The position numbers were made by a program, and so were the translations under genes. Shown piece after piece: positions 8,126 through 17,966 of a stretch of 54,773 bases of DNA. The number at the start of each line of letters is the position of its first letter. Position 1 is the first letter of the stretch. Source of the stretch: an uncultured Sphingomonas sp. (GTDB lineage Bacteria > Pseudomonadota > Alphaproteobacteria > Sphingomonadales > Sphingomonadaceae); the NCBI GenBank assembly GCA_913775975.1, contig CAJYLQ010000001.1:1-54773 (forward strand), written 5' to 3'. The notes below the pieces were generated by a model. That model was not told where the DNA came from and made no database searches. It saw nothing but the letters and a program-made list of their open reading frames with translations.

Positions 8126-10212
8126 TTGGCGTCGAGCCGCGTCACCGACTGCCCGGCATCGCTGGTCACCGGGAAGGCGGAGACGCCCTTCTTGGCCAGC
8201 TGGTTGACGAAGGCGCGGGCCTCCGCATCGGTCTTGAACGGGCCGGTCAGGACACGGTGGGTCGCGCGCAGCGGGGTCTTGTACCCCTTATGGCCCGCAA
8301 ACAACTCAGGCGCCTTCGCCTTGGTCGCCGCCCAGGCCTTGGGCAGGTCATCCTCGTTCGCGCCGCCCGCGACCTGGACCCAGATCCGCTCGGGGTTCGC
8401 CTTGGCGCGCTTCTTTTCCTCCAGCGCCTCCTTGGCGGCGAGCGCCTTCTCCGCAGCCTCGGCCTTTTTGGCGGCGGCGGCCTTTTTCTCGGCGGCCAGC
8501 TTGGCGGCGGCCGCCTTTCGTTCGGCAGCGGTCGGAGCCTTGGGCTCCGTCTTTTTCGGCTCGATCGTTTCGGCCGCCTTCTCGCGCGCCTCATGATCCC
8601 GCTCGGCCTTGGCGCGCGCTTCGGCCTGCACCCGCTGCGAGCCGGTGGTGACCGGGGTGGCCGCCGCAACCGCAACGGGACGCTCGGGGCCCTCCACGCC
8701 CAGTTCGGAGGCCGGGATCGACAGGTTGGCGACGATACGGGCGAGGATCGAATCCTCGCGCACCGCATGCGCCGCCGCCAGCGAGGTTCGACGTCCGCCA
8801 GAGCGCGTGGCGCGCGGTGCAGGGGTCATCGGCGCGGGATCGACCGTCTGGCTCGGCACCGGCTGGACCATCGCCAGCGCGGTCGGCGGCGGCGTGGTTG
8901 CGACCGGTGCGGGGCTTGGCTCGGCCTGAGCCGTCTGGACCGGGGTGGTCGACGGCAAAGGCTGGATCATCGCCGTCGTAGCGGCGGGCGATGGTTGGGA
9001 GGTGGCGGGCAGCGGCTGCACCATAGGCACCGGCGCGGTCGAAGCCATGGCGACCGGCGCGCGGGTGTCCGGCGCTGGCGTCGTGGCAGGCAGAGTGCTG
9101 CTGAAGCCCGGTTGCGGCTGTACCGTCCGTATCGGCGAGGTCGCCGCGACCACGCGCGGGGTCGTTGCAGGCACGGGGACTGCGCTCGCCATCTGGGTGG
9201 GGGTGCTCGCCACGGGGGAAGGCGTCACGGTCGTCGGCGTACGAACGCCGGACTGCGGCACGGTCGCAGCCAAGGCGACGCCCCGATTCTCCCGCATCGG
9301 CTGGCGACTGCCGCGACGACGATCCTCGCGCACGGGCTGGCTCGTCGGCACTGCCACGGGCGTTGCAGACGCGAGTGCGACCGGTGCCTCAGGCGTCAGC
9401 GGTGGCAGGTTCGGCGCCAGTCGCGCATCGGCCAGCCGCTCGGGCGTGGCGCGCGTCTCACCGAAATGCACGGCAAAGGCGCGGTCGATCGCGGGCAGCG
9501 TCGGCAAGCGCTGGAAAAAGGGTTGCAGCCCCTGCGCCAGTTGCGGCGGCATCATGGTCGAGGCGATGCGCGTCGCCTCGGGCAGGTCGCCGCCCATCGC
9601 CAGGATGAAGGCGCGCGCGCGCCACGCGGCACGATCGGTCTTGCGGAGCAGCGGGTCGAGCTGTTCCAGCGCCTGGTCCTTACGGCCCGAAATACCGAGC
9701 GACAGGGCATAACGGCGCACGATCTCGTCATTGGCGCCGTTGGCCAGCGCCAGCCGATAGTCACGCTGCGCCCGTGCCTGATCGCCGATCAGGTCATAGG
9801 CCAGGCCGCGATCCCCTGCGAACTTCGCGGCGGGCAGCCCCGCTGCCTCGGCCTGCGAGAAATAGCGAAGCGCCTCGCCCGGCCGTTCGGAACGGACCAG
9901 GATCGACCCCATGCCCGCCTTCACGCGCGGGTCGCGCGGATCGACCTTTTCCGCCCGCGCGAGCAATGATGCCGCGCCCGACAGATCGTCGAGATGGATG
10001 GACAGATCCGCCGCCTCGACCAACGCATCGACGTTGCGCGGGTTCTGCGCGACGCGGCGCATCACATCGCCCAGCTTGTCGGCGTCGGTCGTGCCGGGAA
10101 GCGGCTGAACCACCTCTTGCGCGAACAGGGGCATGGGTGCGGCCGCAAGGGCCAGGGCGAGCGCCAGCGAAGCGCGGGGAAGAAATGCGAACGTCATGGG
10201 ACCGTGGCTCAT
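8122..10212 (-). CDS. TPR and SPOR domain secreted protein
   Basis: 696 aa. A signal peptide follows the start ([20 protein letters not shown], about residues 12-31). TPR-like helical repeats span about 45-200. A very long Pro/Thr/Ala/Val linker (about 320-540) repeats phrases like VQPLP and VATTP. A Lys/Ala/Glu-rich segment (about 555-625) looks like a coiled coil, and a SPOR domain (about 625-696, [17 protein letters not shown]...) ends the protein. It is probably a periplasmic, septum-associated glycan-binding protein. The start could be ATG 10212 or 10197; neither has a good Shine-Dalgarno site. It is first in a pair with dgt. Confidence 0.82.
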   Translation of the reverse strand: MSHGPMTFAFLPRASLALALALAAAPMPLFAQEVVQPLPGTTDADKLGDVMRRVAQNPRNVDALVEAADLSIHLDDLSGAASLLARAEKVDPRDPRVKAGMGSILVRSERPGEALRYFSQAEAAGLPAAKFAGDRGLAYDLIGDQARAQRDYRLALANGANDEIVRRYALSLGISGRKDQALEQLDPLLRKTDRAAWRARAFILAMGGDLPEATRIASTMMPPQLAQGLQPFFQRLPTLPAIDRAFAVHFGETRATPERLADARLAPNLPPLTPEAPVALASATPVAVPTSQPVREDRRRGSRQPMRENRGVALAATVPQSGVRTPTTVTPSPVASTPTQMASAVPVPATTPRVVAATSPIRTVQPQPGFSSTLPATTPAPDTRAPVAMASTAPVPMVQPLPATSQPSPAATTAMIQPLPSTTPVQTAQAEPSPAPVATTPPPTALAMVQPVPSQTVDPAPMTPAPRATRSGGRRTSLAAAHAVREDSILARIVANLSIPASELGVEGPERPVAVAAATPVTTGSQRVQAEARAKAERDHEAREKAAETIEPKKTEPKAPTAAERKAAAAKLAAEKKAAAAKKAEAAEKALAAKEALEEKKRAKANPERIWVQVAGGANEDDLPKAWAATKAKAPELFAGHKGYKTPLRATHRVLTGPFKTDAEARAFVNQLAKKGVSAFPVTSDAGQSVTRLDAK

Positions 10213-10434
10213 AAAGCGTGTTTCGGCGCGCACGGCAATGGCCCTCGCACATCCCACGCGCCCGAGCGCTCTGGACGGTCGACCAACAGGCGGGCGGGAT
10301 CGATTGGGGAATGCGTTTTTTTGTTCGCGCAGAGGCGCGGAGGCGCGGAGGGCGCAGAGATATCGGGCGCGTGGCAACGCTTTGCTTTAAAGGAAAGCCC
10401 CCTGCTCCTCAGAACGATCGGCACTCCCGCTTTT

Positions 10435-10471
10435 CCTCCCCTCGCAGGGGAGGTGGCAGGCCGAAGGCCTG
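10435..10471. repeat. REP-like double palindrome
   Basis: Two adjacent hairpins: CCTCCCCT-CGC-AGGGGAGG (10435-10453), then GTGG-type spacing, then CAGGCC-GAA-GGCCTG (10457-10471), followed by ACGGAGGGGTG. The same two-palindrome plan occurs inside murD (21464-21596). Confidence 0.65.
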
Positions 10472-10590
10472 ACGGAGGGGTGTCCCCGGCCCGAGAGGTT
10501 GTACCGCCCCGCGACCGGTGACAGACCTCCCTTGATTGGAGAGTTGGAAAATGGCTCGGCAACCTGACTGTCGATCCGACCCAAGCCAGA

Positions 10591-10778
10591 TTCACGCGAC
10601 GCCGCGATGGCGCGAAGAGAAGATTGGTTCGCGCGGAAGCGCGGAGATGACCCGCTCACCGCACGAGCGGCCCTCTATTCTCAACCTACAGATGAGTCGA
10701 AAGCGCTGCCGCGCATCCTGAATCGCCGCGCCTCCGTGCGAACAAATATCTTCGCGTCATCGCGGCTTCGCGTGAACT
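10591..10778. repeat. Long imperfect inverted repeat
   Basis: The plus-strand segment 10591-10646 is closely matched by the reverse complement of 10724-10778. Both read roughly TTCACGCGA-GCCGCGATG-CGCGAAGA, then about ten variable bases, then GGTTCGC or TGTTCGC with CGGA and GCGCGG. About 77 bp separates the arms. The second half also resembles 10321-10345, so this is a dispersed intergenic repeat family. Confidence 0.6.
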
Positions 10779-10800
10779 CACCCGACAGCATCCGCCAAAG

Positions 10801-10832
10801 AAAAAGGCCCGCACGATCCGGTCGTGCGGGCC
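10801..10832 (-). terminator. Terminator of the dcw cluster (after ftsZ)
   Basis: On the minus strand a 12-bp stem (GGCCCGCACGAC and complement region, short loop) is followed by TTTTT. It lies 36 bp after the ftsZ stop and closes the whole mraZ-to-ftsZ transcription unit. Confidence 0.85.
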
Positions 10833-10867
10833 CCTTCCATTTTCACCCAGACGACCGGGCGAAGCGA

Positions 10868-12400
10868 TTACTGGTTGTTCTGGCGATGCAGGAAGCGCGG
10901 GATGTCGAGCGACGAGTCCGAACCACCCTGCGCGGCGTCGTCGCGTGACGCACCGCGTGCGGCATTCGACATACGCTCGAACAGCGTACCGCCCAGCTTC
11001 ACGCGCGGCGCAGGCTGTGCGGGGGCTTCACCGGCTTCGCTGCCGGGGGCCAGCCAGCGACGACGCGCTTCCTCGCTACCGGGAGCCGGTTCGACCGCAG
11101 CGGCCTGTGCGGGCTGCGCCGGGGCGGCGGGGACGATCGTGTCGGCACCCAGTACCAGCTCGTCATCGGCGACCGGAGCCGCCGGCGCGGGGGCCGGGGC
11201 AGGCTTGGCGATAGGCGTGGTGATCGTCGCGCTGACGGTCGAGGTTGCCGGAGCCGCGACAGGCGCCGCCGGAGCAGGCTGTTCCACCGGCGCGGTAGGC
11301 GTCACGCTCGCCTGCGGAGCGGGGGCCGGTTCGCTGGGGCGATAGCTGGGCGTATCGTCGCTCTTGCGCGCCATGCCGCCCATGCTGAAGCCGCTGCTGC
11401 GGTTCGCCTCGGAAGGCGACGGCGCAACCTTCAGGTCGGCATCGATGCCGGTCGCCACGACCGACACGCGGATGCGGCCTTCCAGCTCGGGATTGAAGGC
11501 CGAGCCCCAAATGATGTTCGCGTCCGGGTCGACCAGCTCGCGGATGTGGTTCGCCGCCTCGTCGACCTCGAGCAGGCGCATATCGTCGCCGCCGGTGATC
11601 GAGATGATGACGCCCTTTGCGCCCTGCATCGACACGCCGTCGAGCAGCGGGTTGGCGATCGCCTTCTGTGCCGCCTCGATCGCGCGATTGTCGCCGGTGG
11701 CTTCACCGGTGCCCATCATCGCCTTGCCCATCTCCTGCATCACCGAGCGCACGTCGGCGAAGTCGAGGTTGATAAGGCCCGGCATGACCATCAGGTCGGT
11801 GATGCCGCGCACGCCCTGTTGCAGCACCTCGTCCGCCATCGCGAACGCTTCCTTAAAGGTCGTGTTGGCGTTGGCGATCAGGAACAGGTTTTGGTTGGGG
11901 ATGACGATAAGGGTGTCGACGTACTTCTGAAGTTCTTCGATGCCGCCATCGGCCGACTTGGCGCGACGATTGCCCTCAAAGGCGAAGGGCTTGGTCACGA
12001 CGCCGACGGTCAGGATGCCCATGTCACGCGCCGCCTTGGCGATGACCGGGGCCGCACCGGTGCCGGTGCCGCCGCCCATGCCCGCCGCGATAAAGCACAT
12101 GTGGCTGCCCTCGAGCAGACGCGACAGATCGTCGATCGTCTCTTCGGCGGCGGCACGACCGATCTCGGGACGGCTGCCCGCGCCCAGCCCCTGCGTGATC
12201 TTGGCACCCAGCTGGATACGCTGCGGCGCGATCGACTGCTTCAACGCCTGCGCGTCGGTATTGGCGACGAGGAAATCCACGCCCTGTACCTCGGCGCGCA
12301 TCATGTTCGCGATCGCATTGCCGCCGGCACCGCCGACACCGATCACCGCAATACGCGGCGTCAGCTCGTCGACCTCGGGTGCGATGAATTCGATGCTCAT
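10868..12400 (-). CDS. ftsZ: Cell division GTPase FtsZ
   Basis: 510 aa tubulin homologue that forms the Z ring. Visible: nucleotide-binding GVGGAGGNA (21-29), tubulin signature GGGTGTG (109-115), a T7 loop containing NLDFADV (about 205-212), a long Pro/Ala-rich linker (about 330-490) typical of alphaproteobacteria, and the conserved C-terminal partner-binding peptide ([13 protein letters not shown], last 13 residues) that contacts FtsA and others. The ATG at 12400 gives [13 protein letters not shown], with GGAG about 10 bases upstream. It is last in the dcw cluster, 120 bp after ftsA, leaving room for its own promoter. Confidence 0.98.
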   Translation of the reverse strand: MSIEFIAPEVDELTPRIAVIGVGGAGGNAIANMMRAEVQGVDFLVANTDAQALKQSIAPQRIQLGAKITQGLGAGSRPEIGRAAAEETIDDLSRLLEGSHMCFIAAGMGGGTGTGAAPVIAKAARDMGILTVGVVTKPFAFEGNRRAKSADGGIEELQKYVDTLIVIPNQNLFLIANANTTFKEAFAMADEVLQQGVRGITDLMVMPGLINLDFADVRSVMQEMGKAMMGTGEATGDNRAIEAAQKAIANPLLDGVSMQGAKGVIISITGGDDMRLLEVDEAANHIRELVDPDANIIWGSAFNPELEGRIRVSVVATGIDADLKVAPSPSEANRSSGFSMGGMARKSDDTPSYRPSEPAPAPQASVTPTAPVEQPAPAAPVAAPATSTVSATITTPIAKPAPAPAPAAPVADDELVLGADTIVPAAPAQPAQAAAVEPAPGSEEARRRWLAPGSEAGEAPAQPAPRVKLGGTLFERMSNAARGASRDDAAQGGSDSSLDIPRFLHRQNNQ

Positions 12401-12491
12401 CCCAATTCTACTCCGCCGTTCCCGGTCGGTACGCAAAGACCGGGCCCCTGAATTAACCGTTAGTGCACCAGACCTGTGCCACGTGCCAACC

Positions 12492-12519
12492 GAAAAGCGT
12501 CAGATACGTATCGCTTTTC
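12492..12519. promoter_or_regulatory. Hairpin and 10-bp palindrome between ftsA and ftsZ
   Basis: Just after the ftsA stop an 8-bp stem (GAAAAGCG / CGCTTTTC) encloses 12 bases, within and beside which lies the perfect palindrome GATACGTATC (12503-12512). It sits about 90-110 bp upstream of ftsZ. It could be an attenuating hairpin after ftsA or an operator for ftsZ. This is inference from symmetry only. Confidence 0.35.
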
Positions 12520-12520
12520 C

Positions 12521-13780
12521 CTAATAATTTGCTTTTGCGGCCTGAATCAGCCGCCGGAACAGTCCCATGCCGCTGGGCCGGTGCACCGCCTGGTTCGTCG
12601 GTGCGATCGTCCGCAGGTCGATGGGATCGGTCGCGGCATAGAAAGCCAGACCCGCCAGCGTCGCGAAAGCCGGGCCGCCATGCGCATCGGGCAGGCCGGT
12701 CAGCCCGCGCGGTCGCCCGATGCGCACCGATCGACCGAGCGCCTGCTGCGCATAATCGGCAATGCCCTTCAGCTCCGCCCCGCCGCCAGTCAGCACGACC
12801 TGACGCCCGACCGGCCCCTCGAACTTCAGATGCTGGAGCGCCTTGCGAATCTCGCCCATCTGATGCTCCAGCCGCTGGCGGATCACGCCGATCAGCTGCG
12901 CCTTGGTGATCTGCATCGTGTCGCCGCCATCCTCGGCCGAGATGGGCGTGACCTGGATCATATCGTGATTGTCGCGCGGGGACGCATTGGCCGAGCCGTG
13001 GAAGCATTTCATCCGCTCGGCCATCTGCCGTCGCGTGCCAAAGGCGGAGGCGACATCGTCGGTGATATCCGCCGCGCCCATCGGCAGCGAGCAGAGTCCG
13101 ACCAGCATCCCGCCCGCGAACAGCGAGACATTGGTGATCCCAGCCCCCATCTCGACCAGCGCGACGCCCAGCTCGCGCTCTTCGTCGGACAGACAGGCGA
13201 GCCCCGTCGCCACGGGTGCCGCGATGATCGACTTCACCTCCAGATGCGCCGAGCGGACGCACAGATCGAGGTTGCGCACCGGCGATCCGTCGGCGGCGAC
13301 GACATGGATGTGCACGCCCAGCCGGTCGGCATGGAGCCCCAGCGGCTTCTTCACGCCCGTCAGCCCGTCAAGCGTATAGAGCGCGGGCTGCGCGTGCAGC
13401 ACCATGCGCCCCTGCGGATCGATCGAGTTGCGCCCGGCGGCCAGCAGCGCGTCGATATCGCCCTGCTCGACGCGGTGGCCGCCCAGCTCGAACTCGACCT
13501 CGGCCACGTCGGACACCAGCCCCCCGGCCGAAAAACCGACCCAGACATTCTCGATGTTCAGGCCGGCGATCCGCTCGGCCTGTTCGACCGCCTCACGCAC
13601 CGCCGCCTCGGTCGCGCCCATATCGGCGATATAGCCGCGCTTGACGCCCCGGCTTTCGCGCTGGCCGGTGCCCAGCACGATCAGTTCGCCACCATCGCCC
13701 TTTCGGGCGATCAGCGCGGACACCTTGGACGATCCGATGTCCAGGGCGGTGATCAGCCCTTCGGGCGCAATTTTCGCCAT
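12521..13780 (-). CDS. ftsA: Cell division protein FtsA
   Basis: 419 aa actin-like ATPase that tethers FtsZ to the membrane. The N-terminus reads MAKIAPEGLITALDIGSSK, with the phosphate-1 motif DIGSSK at about 14-19. An SHS2-type 1C domain region follows, and a late phosphate loop has VVLTGGGAELKGI (about 330-342). It ends with a probable amphipathic membrane-targeting helix (MGLFRRLIQAAKANY). The ATG at 13780 follows the ftsQ stop by 4 bp, with AGGGG upstream. The order ftsQ-ftsA-ftsZ is canonical. Confidence 0.96.
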   Translation of the reverse strand: MAKIAPEGLITALDIGSSKVSALIARKGDGGELIVLGTGQRESRGVKRGYIADMGATEAAVREAVEQAERIAGLNIENVWVGFSAGGLVSDVAEVEFELGGHRVEQGDIDALLAAGRNSIDPQGRMVLHAQPALYTLDGLTGVKKPLGLHADRLGVHIHVVAADGSPVRNLDLCVRSAHLEVKSIIAAPVATGLACLSDEERELGVALVEMGAGITNVSLFAGGMLVGLCSLPMGAADITDDVASAFGTRRQMAERMKCFHGSANASPRDNHDMIQVTPISAEDGGDTMQITKAQLIGVIRQRLEHQMGEIRKALQHLKFEGPVGRQVVLTGGGAELKGIADYAQQALGRSVRIGRPRGLTGLPDAHGGPAFATLAGLAFYAATDPIDLRTIAPTNQAVHRPSGMGLFRRLIQAAKANY

Positions 13781-13784
13781 GGTC

Positions 13785-14729
13785 CTACCCCTGTGATTCG
13801 CCAGTGCCGGACGCCTCTGTGGCGTTGCCCTCCGGCCCGGTGCCTCCTCCGGCCTGCGCCGGTTCGGCCAGCGCATGATTCTGATTCAAACCGGGCTTTC
13901 GCGCAACCAGCTTCGTGGGGTCGCGCATGTCGAAGCGCAGCCAGCCCCGCCCGAGCAGTGGCCGCGAGCCGTCCATGGCGGCAAACTTCATCAGCGCGGC
14001 CCCCGCCCCGTCTTCGGGCAGCGCCAGCGTCTCGCCACTGTCGAAGGTCAGGTCCCAGCGGCGAGTGCCGATCCAGGTCGCGGCCTTCACGCGCGGCTTC
14101 AGCGCGGGCGCGGCGGAGAGCAGCGCCTGGTAAGCAGGCTCCTGCAAATTCGCGCCCGGTCCGATGATCAGCGGCAGGTCGGGCATCGCCTCGGGCCGTA
14201 CGGGCTCCAGCAACACGCCGCCCGCATCGATCAGGGTCAGCTGGCCATTGTCCTGCCACACCGCCGCCGGGCTGCGCTCCTCGATATCGACGAGCAGCGT
14301 GTCGGGCAGGCGGCGCGAAACATGCGCGTCCTTGATCCAACCATAGCGGAGCAGCTTGCCGCGGACATCCTCCAGATTGACGAGCGGCATGGCCCGGCTC
14401 TGTTGGTCGAGCGCGACGGCATAGACGGTCATCCGGTCCATGCGCTTCAGGCCCGTCACCTCGATCTGCTGGACGCGAAATCCGGCATGGCCCGCCTGTT
14501 CGGCGATCGCGGTGCCGATCATGCCGGGCACGCCGACATAGGTCGCGACTGCCAGCACCGCCGCGCCCGCGCCGCCCAGGATCGTCCAGGTGACAGCCTT
14601 CTTGATCGTCTCTTCGCTGACCGGCACCTTGGCCAGCAGGCGCTGCGCCAGCGTGACGCGCTTCACCGGCTGGCGGCGCCGCGGGGCCGGACGGCGCGGC
14701 GGGGGGCCGCGCTTGATCGTGCGGCTCAT
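13785..14729 (-). CDS. ftsQ: Cell division protein FtsQ
   Basis: 314 aa bitopic divisome protein. It has a strongly basic, Pro/Arg-rich cytoplasmic N-terminus (about 1-45), one transmembrane helix (about 46-68, WTILGGAGAAVLAVATYVGV), then a POTRA domain (about 85-155, FRVQQIEVTGLKRM...) and the FtsQ beta domain. The C-terminal tail (about 275-314) is Gly/Ala/Glu-rich and low complexity. Its ATG overlaps the ddl stop (ATGA). FtsQ links FtsK to FtsL-FtsB and regulates septal synthesis. Confidence 0.93.
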   Translation of the reverse strand: MSRTIKRGPPPRRPAPRRRQPVKRVTLAQRLLAKVPVSEETIKKAVTWTILGGAGAAVLAVATYVGVPGMIGTAIAEQAGHAGFRVQQIEVTGLKRMDRMTVYAVALDQQSRAMPLVNLEDVRGKLLRYGWIKDAHVSRRLPDTLLVDIEERSPAAVWQDNGQLTLIDAGGVLLEPVRPEAMPDLPLIIGPGANLQEPAYQALLSAAPALKPRVKAATWIGTRRWDLTFDSGETLALPEDGAGAALMKFAAMDGSRPLLGRGWLRFDMRDPTKLVARKPGLNQNHALAEPAQAGGGTGPEGNATEASGTGESQG

Positions 14730-15670
14730 CCCGCCTGATCCTTATACCAGGCTAAGGCCTCGTCGACGATCGCCTGCACGACGGCGTCGTAATCCATGCC
14801 GACATGGCGGCCCTGCTCGGGCACCAGGCTCAGCGGGGTCATGCCCGGCTGGGTGTTGACCTCCAGCAGGAACAGGCCGTCGACGCCGCGCTCGTCATCC
14901 CAGCGGAAGTCGGAGCGCGAGGCTCCGCGACAGCCCAGGATGCGATGCGCCTCCAGCGCCAGCGACTTGCACGCCTCGGCGATCTCGTCGGGAATCTGCG
15001 CGGGGCAGACATGCTCGGTCAGGCCGTCGGTATATTTCGCGTCGAAGTCGTACCAGCCATTCTTGGGCTTCAACTCGGTCACGCCCAGCGCGCGTCCGCC
15101 CAGCACCGCAGTGGTCAGCTCGCGGCCCCGGATATAGGGCTCGGCCAGCAACTCCTCGAACTCGGCCCAGGGGCCAGCGGCGTCGCGGGCGATCGGGTTG
15201 CCGTGATTGCTGGTGTCGGTGACGATCGCGACGCCGACCGACGAGCCCTCATTGACCGGCTTCAGCACATAGGGGCGCGGCAGCGGGTCGGCGGCGAACA
15301 GCTCTTCCGACTTCACGATGCGGCCGCCGGGCATGGGGATGCCGTACGGGACCAGCGCCTGCTTGGTCAGCACCTTGTCGATCGCGATGACCGAGGTGGC
15401 GAGGCCCGAATGGGTGTAAGGAATGCCCATAAGATCGAGCATACCCTGCACCGTGCCGTCCTCGCCGGGCGAACCGTGCAGCGCGTTGAAGACGATATCG
15501 GGCTTGGTTTCGACCAGCCTGGCCGCCAGATCGCGGTCCATATCGATCCGGGTGACGCGATGGCCGTTCCGCTCCAGCGCATCGGCGACGCCTGCGCCGG
15601 ACATCAGCGAAACCGGCCGCTCCGCCGACCAGCCGCCCATCAGAACCGCGATATGCAGATTGTCGGTCAC
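14726..15670 (-). CDS. ddl: D-alanine--D-alanine ligase
   Basis: 314 aa ATP-grasp enzyme making the D-Ala-D-Ala dipeptide for MurF. The N-terminus HIAVLMGGWSAERPVSLMSG matches the Ddl loop that binds the first substrate. VFNALHGSPGEDG, LKPVNEGSSVGV and LEVNTQPGMTPLSL are recognisable ATP-grasp motifs. I place the start at GTG 15670, because it makes a GTGA overlap with the murB stop and gives [13 protein letters not shown]; the ATG at 15700 would overlap murB by 34 bp. It belongs to the DdlB type found in dcw clusters. Confidence 0.94.
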   Translation of the reverse strand: MTDNLHIAVLMGGWSAERPVSLMSGAGVADALERNGHRVTRIDMDRDLAARLVETKPDIVFNALHGSPGEDGTVQGMLDLMGIPYTHSGLATSVIAIDKVLTKQALVPYGIPMPGGRIVKSEELFAADPLPRPYVLKPVNEGSSVGVAIVTDTSNHGNPIARDAAGPWAEFEELLAEPYIRGRELTTAVLGGRALGVTELKPKNGWYDFDAKYTDGLTEHVCPAQIPDEIAEACKSLALEAHRILGCRGASRSDFRWDDERGVDGLFLLEVNTQPGMTPLSLVPEQGRHVGMDYDAVVQAIVDEALAWYKDQAG

Positions 15671-16554
15671 TTCGCGATTCCCACTCTTTGTATTTCCCAA
15701 TCGAGGGTGACCCCCGACTGCGCCTTGACCCTGGCGCGTACATCCTCACCTAGCGCCTCGATCTCCGCCGCCGTGGCGTTGCCGAGGTTGAGCAGGAAAT
15801 TGCAATGCTTTTCCGACACCTGCGCGTCGCCCAGCGTCAGCCCGCGACACCCCGCCGCATCGACCAGCGCCCAGGCCTTGTGGCCATCCGGATTCTTGAA
15901 GGTCGAACCGCCGGTCTTGGAGCGCAGCGGCTGCGACGCCTCACGCGCGGCGGCGATACGGTCCATCTCGGCCTGGATATCGGCGGGTTCGGCAGCATGG
16001 CCCCGGAAGGTCGCCTCGACCACCACCGTCCCGTCGGTCAGGTTGGAGTGGCGATAGGTATATTCCAGATCGGCAACACCCAGCGTCTCGACCGTACCGT
16101 CGCGACGGACGACCGTAGCGGAAACCAGCACATCGGCTACCTCGCGGCCATAGGCGCCGCCGTTCATCCGCACGAAGCCGCCCACCGTGCCGGGGATCGA
16201 GCGTAGGAATTCCAGCCCGCCGATCCCCGCATCCCGCGCGTTGGACGACACGAGAATGCCCGACGTGCCGCCTCCACAAGTGATGAGGTGCCCCTCCCCC
16301 GCCCGCGCATAGCTGAACGGCTTGCCGAGACGGACCACGACGCCGGGAACCCCGCCGTCACGCACGATCAGATTGGAGCCGAGGCCGAGCGCCATGACGG
16401 GCGTCTCGGCCCCAAGCCCGCGCAGGAACGCCGACAGGTCAGCGGTGTCCTTCGGCTCAAGCAGATATTCAGCCGGTCCGCCCACCTTGAACCACACGAG
16501 CGGCGCCAATGGCGCTTCGCGGGTCAATCGGCCGGCGGTGTCGGGCAGCTTCAT
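15667..16554 (-). CDS. murB: UDP-N-acetylenolpyruvoylglucosamine reductase
   Basis: 295 aa FAD-dependent, NADPH-using reductase producing UDP-MurNAc. Visible: the FAD-binding stretch [12 protein letters not shown] (about 58-69), [18 protein letters not shown] (with the family's active-site Arg/Tyr region), [10 protein letters not shown] (catalytic Ser region, type II-like 'GSTFKNP') and a C-terminal glutamate region. The ATG at 16554 overlaps the murC stop (ATGA). Confidence 0.95.
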   Translation of the reverse strand: MKLPDTAGRLTREAPLAPLVWFKVGGPAEYLLEPKDTADLSAFLRGLGAETPVMALGLGSNLIVRDGGVPGVVVRLGKPFSYARAGEGHLITCGGGTSGILVSSNARDAGIGGLEFLRSIPGTVGGFVRMNGGAYGREVADVLVSATVVRRDGTVETLGVADLEYTYRHSNLTDGTVVVEATFRGHAAEPADIQAEMDRIAAAREASQPLRSKTGGSTFKNPDGHKAWALVDAAGCRGLTLGDAQVSEKHCNFLLNLGNATAAEIEALGEDVRARVKAQSGVTLDWEIQRVGIAK

Positions 16555-17966
16555 CGGCGCGCCTCGATCGCGCTCGCCAGACCCGCCGCCCATTTGGTGA
16601 TGTCGCCCGCACCCAGGCAGACGATCATATCGTCCGCGCGGATCGAGCCCGCCAGTTCCTCGGCCAGCGCATCGGCATCGGCAACCGTGGCGGTCGAGCG
16701 ATGCCCGCGCCGCTTCAGCCCCTCGACCAGTGTGGATGCATCCACACCCTCGATCGGCTGCTCACCCGCCGCGAAGACCGGCGTCACCAACACGCGGTCG
16801 GCGTCGTTGAAGGCGGTCTGGAACTCCTCCATCAGATTGCCAAGCCGGGTGAAGCGGTGCGGCTGCACGACCGCGATCACACGACCGCGCGCGCCTTCGC
16901 GGGCGGCGGCTAGCACGGCGCGGATTTCGACCGGGTGATGGCCGTAATCGTCGATCACGGTCGCCGTACCGCCATCCACCGCGATCTCGCCGACCTTGGT
17001 GAAGCGACGCTTGACCCCGCCGAACTGGCCGAAACCCTGCTGGATCGTCGCGTCGTCGATGCCCAGCTCCAGCGCCACGCCGATCGCGGCCAACGCATTC
17101 TGGACATTGTGACGGCCGGGCATGGGCAACTCGATCCCCTCGATCGACCGACTGGAGCCGTCGCGGTGGCGGATGATCGCCTCGAACCGGTTTCCGCCGG
17201 GGATCGGCGTGACATTGACGCCGCGCACGTCCGCCTGGGCCGAGAAACCATAGGTCACGACGCGCCGGTCGCGGACGCGCGGCAGGATGTTCTGCACCTC
17301 CGGGTGGTCGAGACAGAGCAACGCCGCGCCGTAAAAGGGGACGTTCTCGACGAACTCGACGAACGCGTCCTTTACCCGGTCGAACGAGCCGTAATGGTCG
17401 AGATGCTCGGGATCGATATTGGTCACGACCGCGATCGTACCGTCGAGGCGCAGGAAGCTGCCATCGCTCTCGTCCGCCTCGACGACCATCCAGTCACTGG
17501 CACCCAGCCGTGCGTTCGAGCCATAGCTGTTGATGATGCCGCCATTGATGACGGTCGGGTCGACTCCCCCGGCATCCAGCAGCGCCGCGACCATAGAGGT
17601 CGTCGTCGTCTTGCCATGCGTGCCCGCCACCGCCACGGTGGACTTCAGCCGCATCAGCTCGGCCAGCATCTCGGCCCGGCGCACCACGGGGATGCGACGT
17701 TCGAGTGCAGCTTCGACTTCGGGGTTGGACCGGGTGATCGCGGTCGAGGTGACGACCACCGCCGCATCGCCCAGATTGTCCGCGGCGTGACCGATGGCGA
17801 CCGGGATGCCCTTGTCGCGCAGCCCCTGCACCACATAGCCCTCGGCCACGTCGGAGCCCTGCACCCGGTAGCCGAGATTCTTCATCACCTCGGCAATGCC
17901 CGACATGCCGATGCCGCCGATGCCGACGAAGTGGATCGTGCCGATATCCGTGGCGACGCCCTTCAT
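16551..17966 (-). CDS. murC: UDP-N-acetylmuramate--L-alanine ligase
   Basis: 471 aa Mur ligase adding L-Ala to UDP-MurNAc. It has the N-terminal Rossmann motif [17 protein letters not shown] (12-28), P-loop GTHGKTT (115-121), the central-domain EADESDGSF, the conserved DPEHLDHY, and the C-terminal YGHHPVEI and QPHRFTR elements typical of MurC. Start and stop are both in 4-base ATGA overlaps (murG before it, murB after it). Confidence 0.97.
   Translation of the reverse strand: MKGVATDIGTIHFVGIGGIGMSGIAEVMKNLGYRVQGSDVAEGYVVQGLRDKGIPVAIGHAADNLGDAAVVVTSTAITRSNPEVEAALERRIPVVRRAEMLAELMRLKSTVAVAGTHGKTTTTSMVAALLDAGGVDPTVINGGIINSYGSNARLGASDWMVVEADESDGSFLRLDGTIAVVTNIDPEHLDHYGSFDRVKDAFVEFVENVPFYGAALLCLDHPEVQNILPRVRDRRVVTYGFSAQADVRGVNVTPIPGGNRFEAIIRHRDGSSRSIEGIELPMPGRHNVQNALAAIGVALELGIDDATIQQGFGQFGGVKRRFTKVGEIAVDGGTATVIDDYGHHPVEIRAVLAAAREGARGRVIAVVQPHRFTRLGNLMEEFQTAFNDADRVLVTPVFAAGEQPIEGVDASTLVEGLKRRGHRSTATVADADALAEELAGSIRADDMIVCLGAGDITKWAAGLASAIEARR

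Larger units (their letters stand above)
10213..10800. other. Repeat-rich spacer without a convincing gene
   Basis: This 588-bp stretch between the SPOR-TPR start and the ftsZ terminator holds no gene I can support. It contains a GTTCGCGCAGAGGCGCGGAG-type repeat near 10321-10345, a REP-like double palindrome (10435-10471), and a long inverted repeat (10591-10646 against 10724-10778). Any promoter for the SPOR-TPR/dgt pair should lie at its left end, but I see no clear -35/-10 there. Confidence 0.6.

Noticed and set aside
10213..10867. tRNA or small RNA gene in the spacer before ftsZ
   Set aside because: The hairpins present are explained by REP-like and inverted repeats and by the ftsZ terminator; no cloverleaf pattern is visible.
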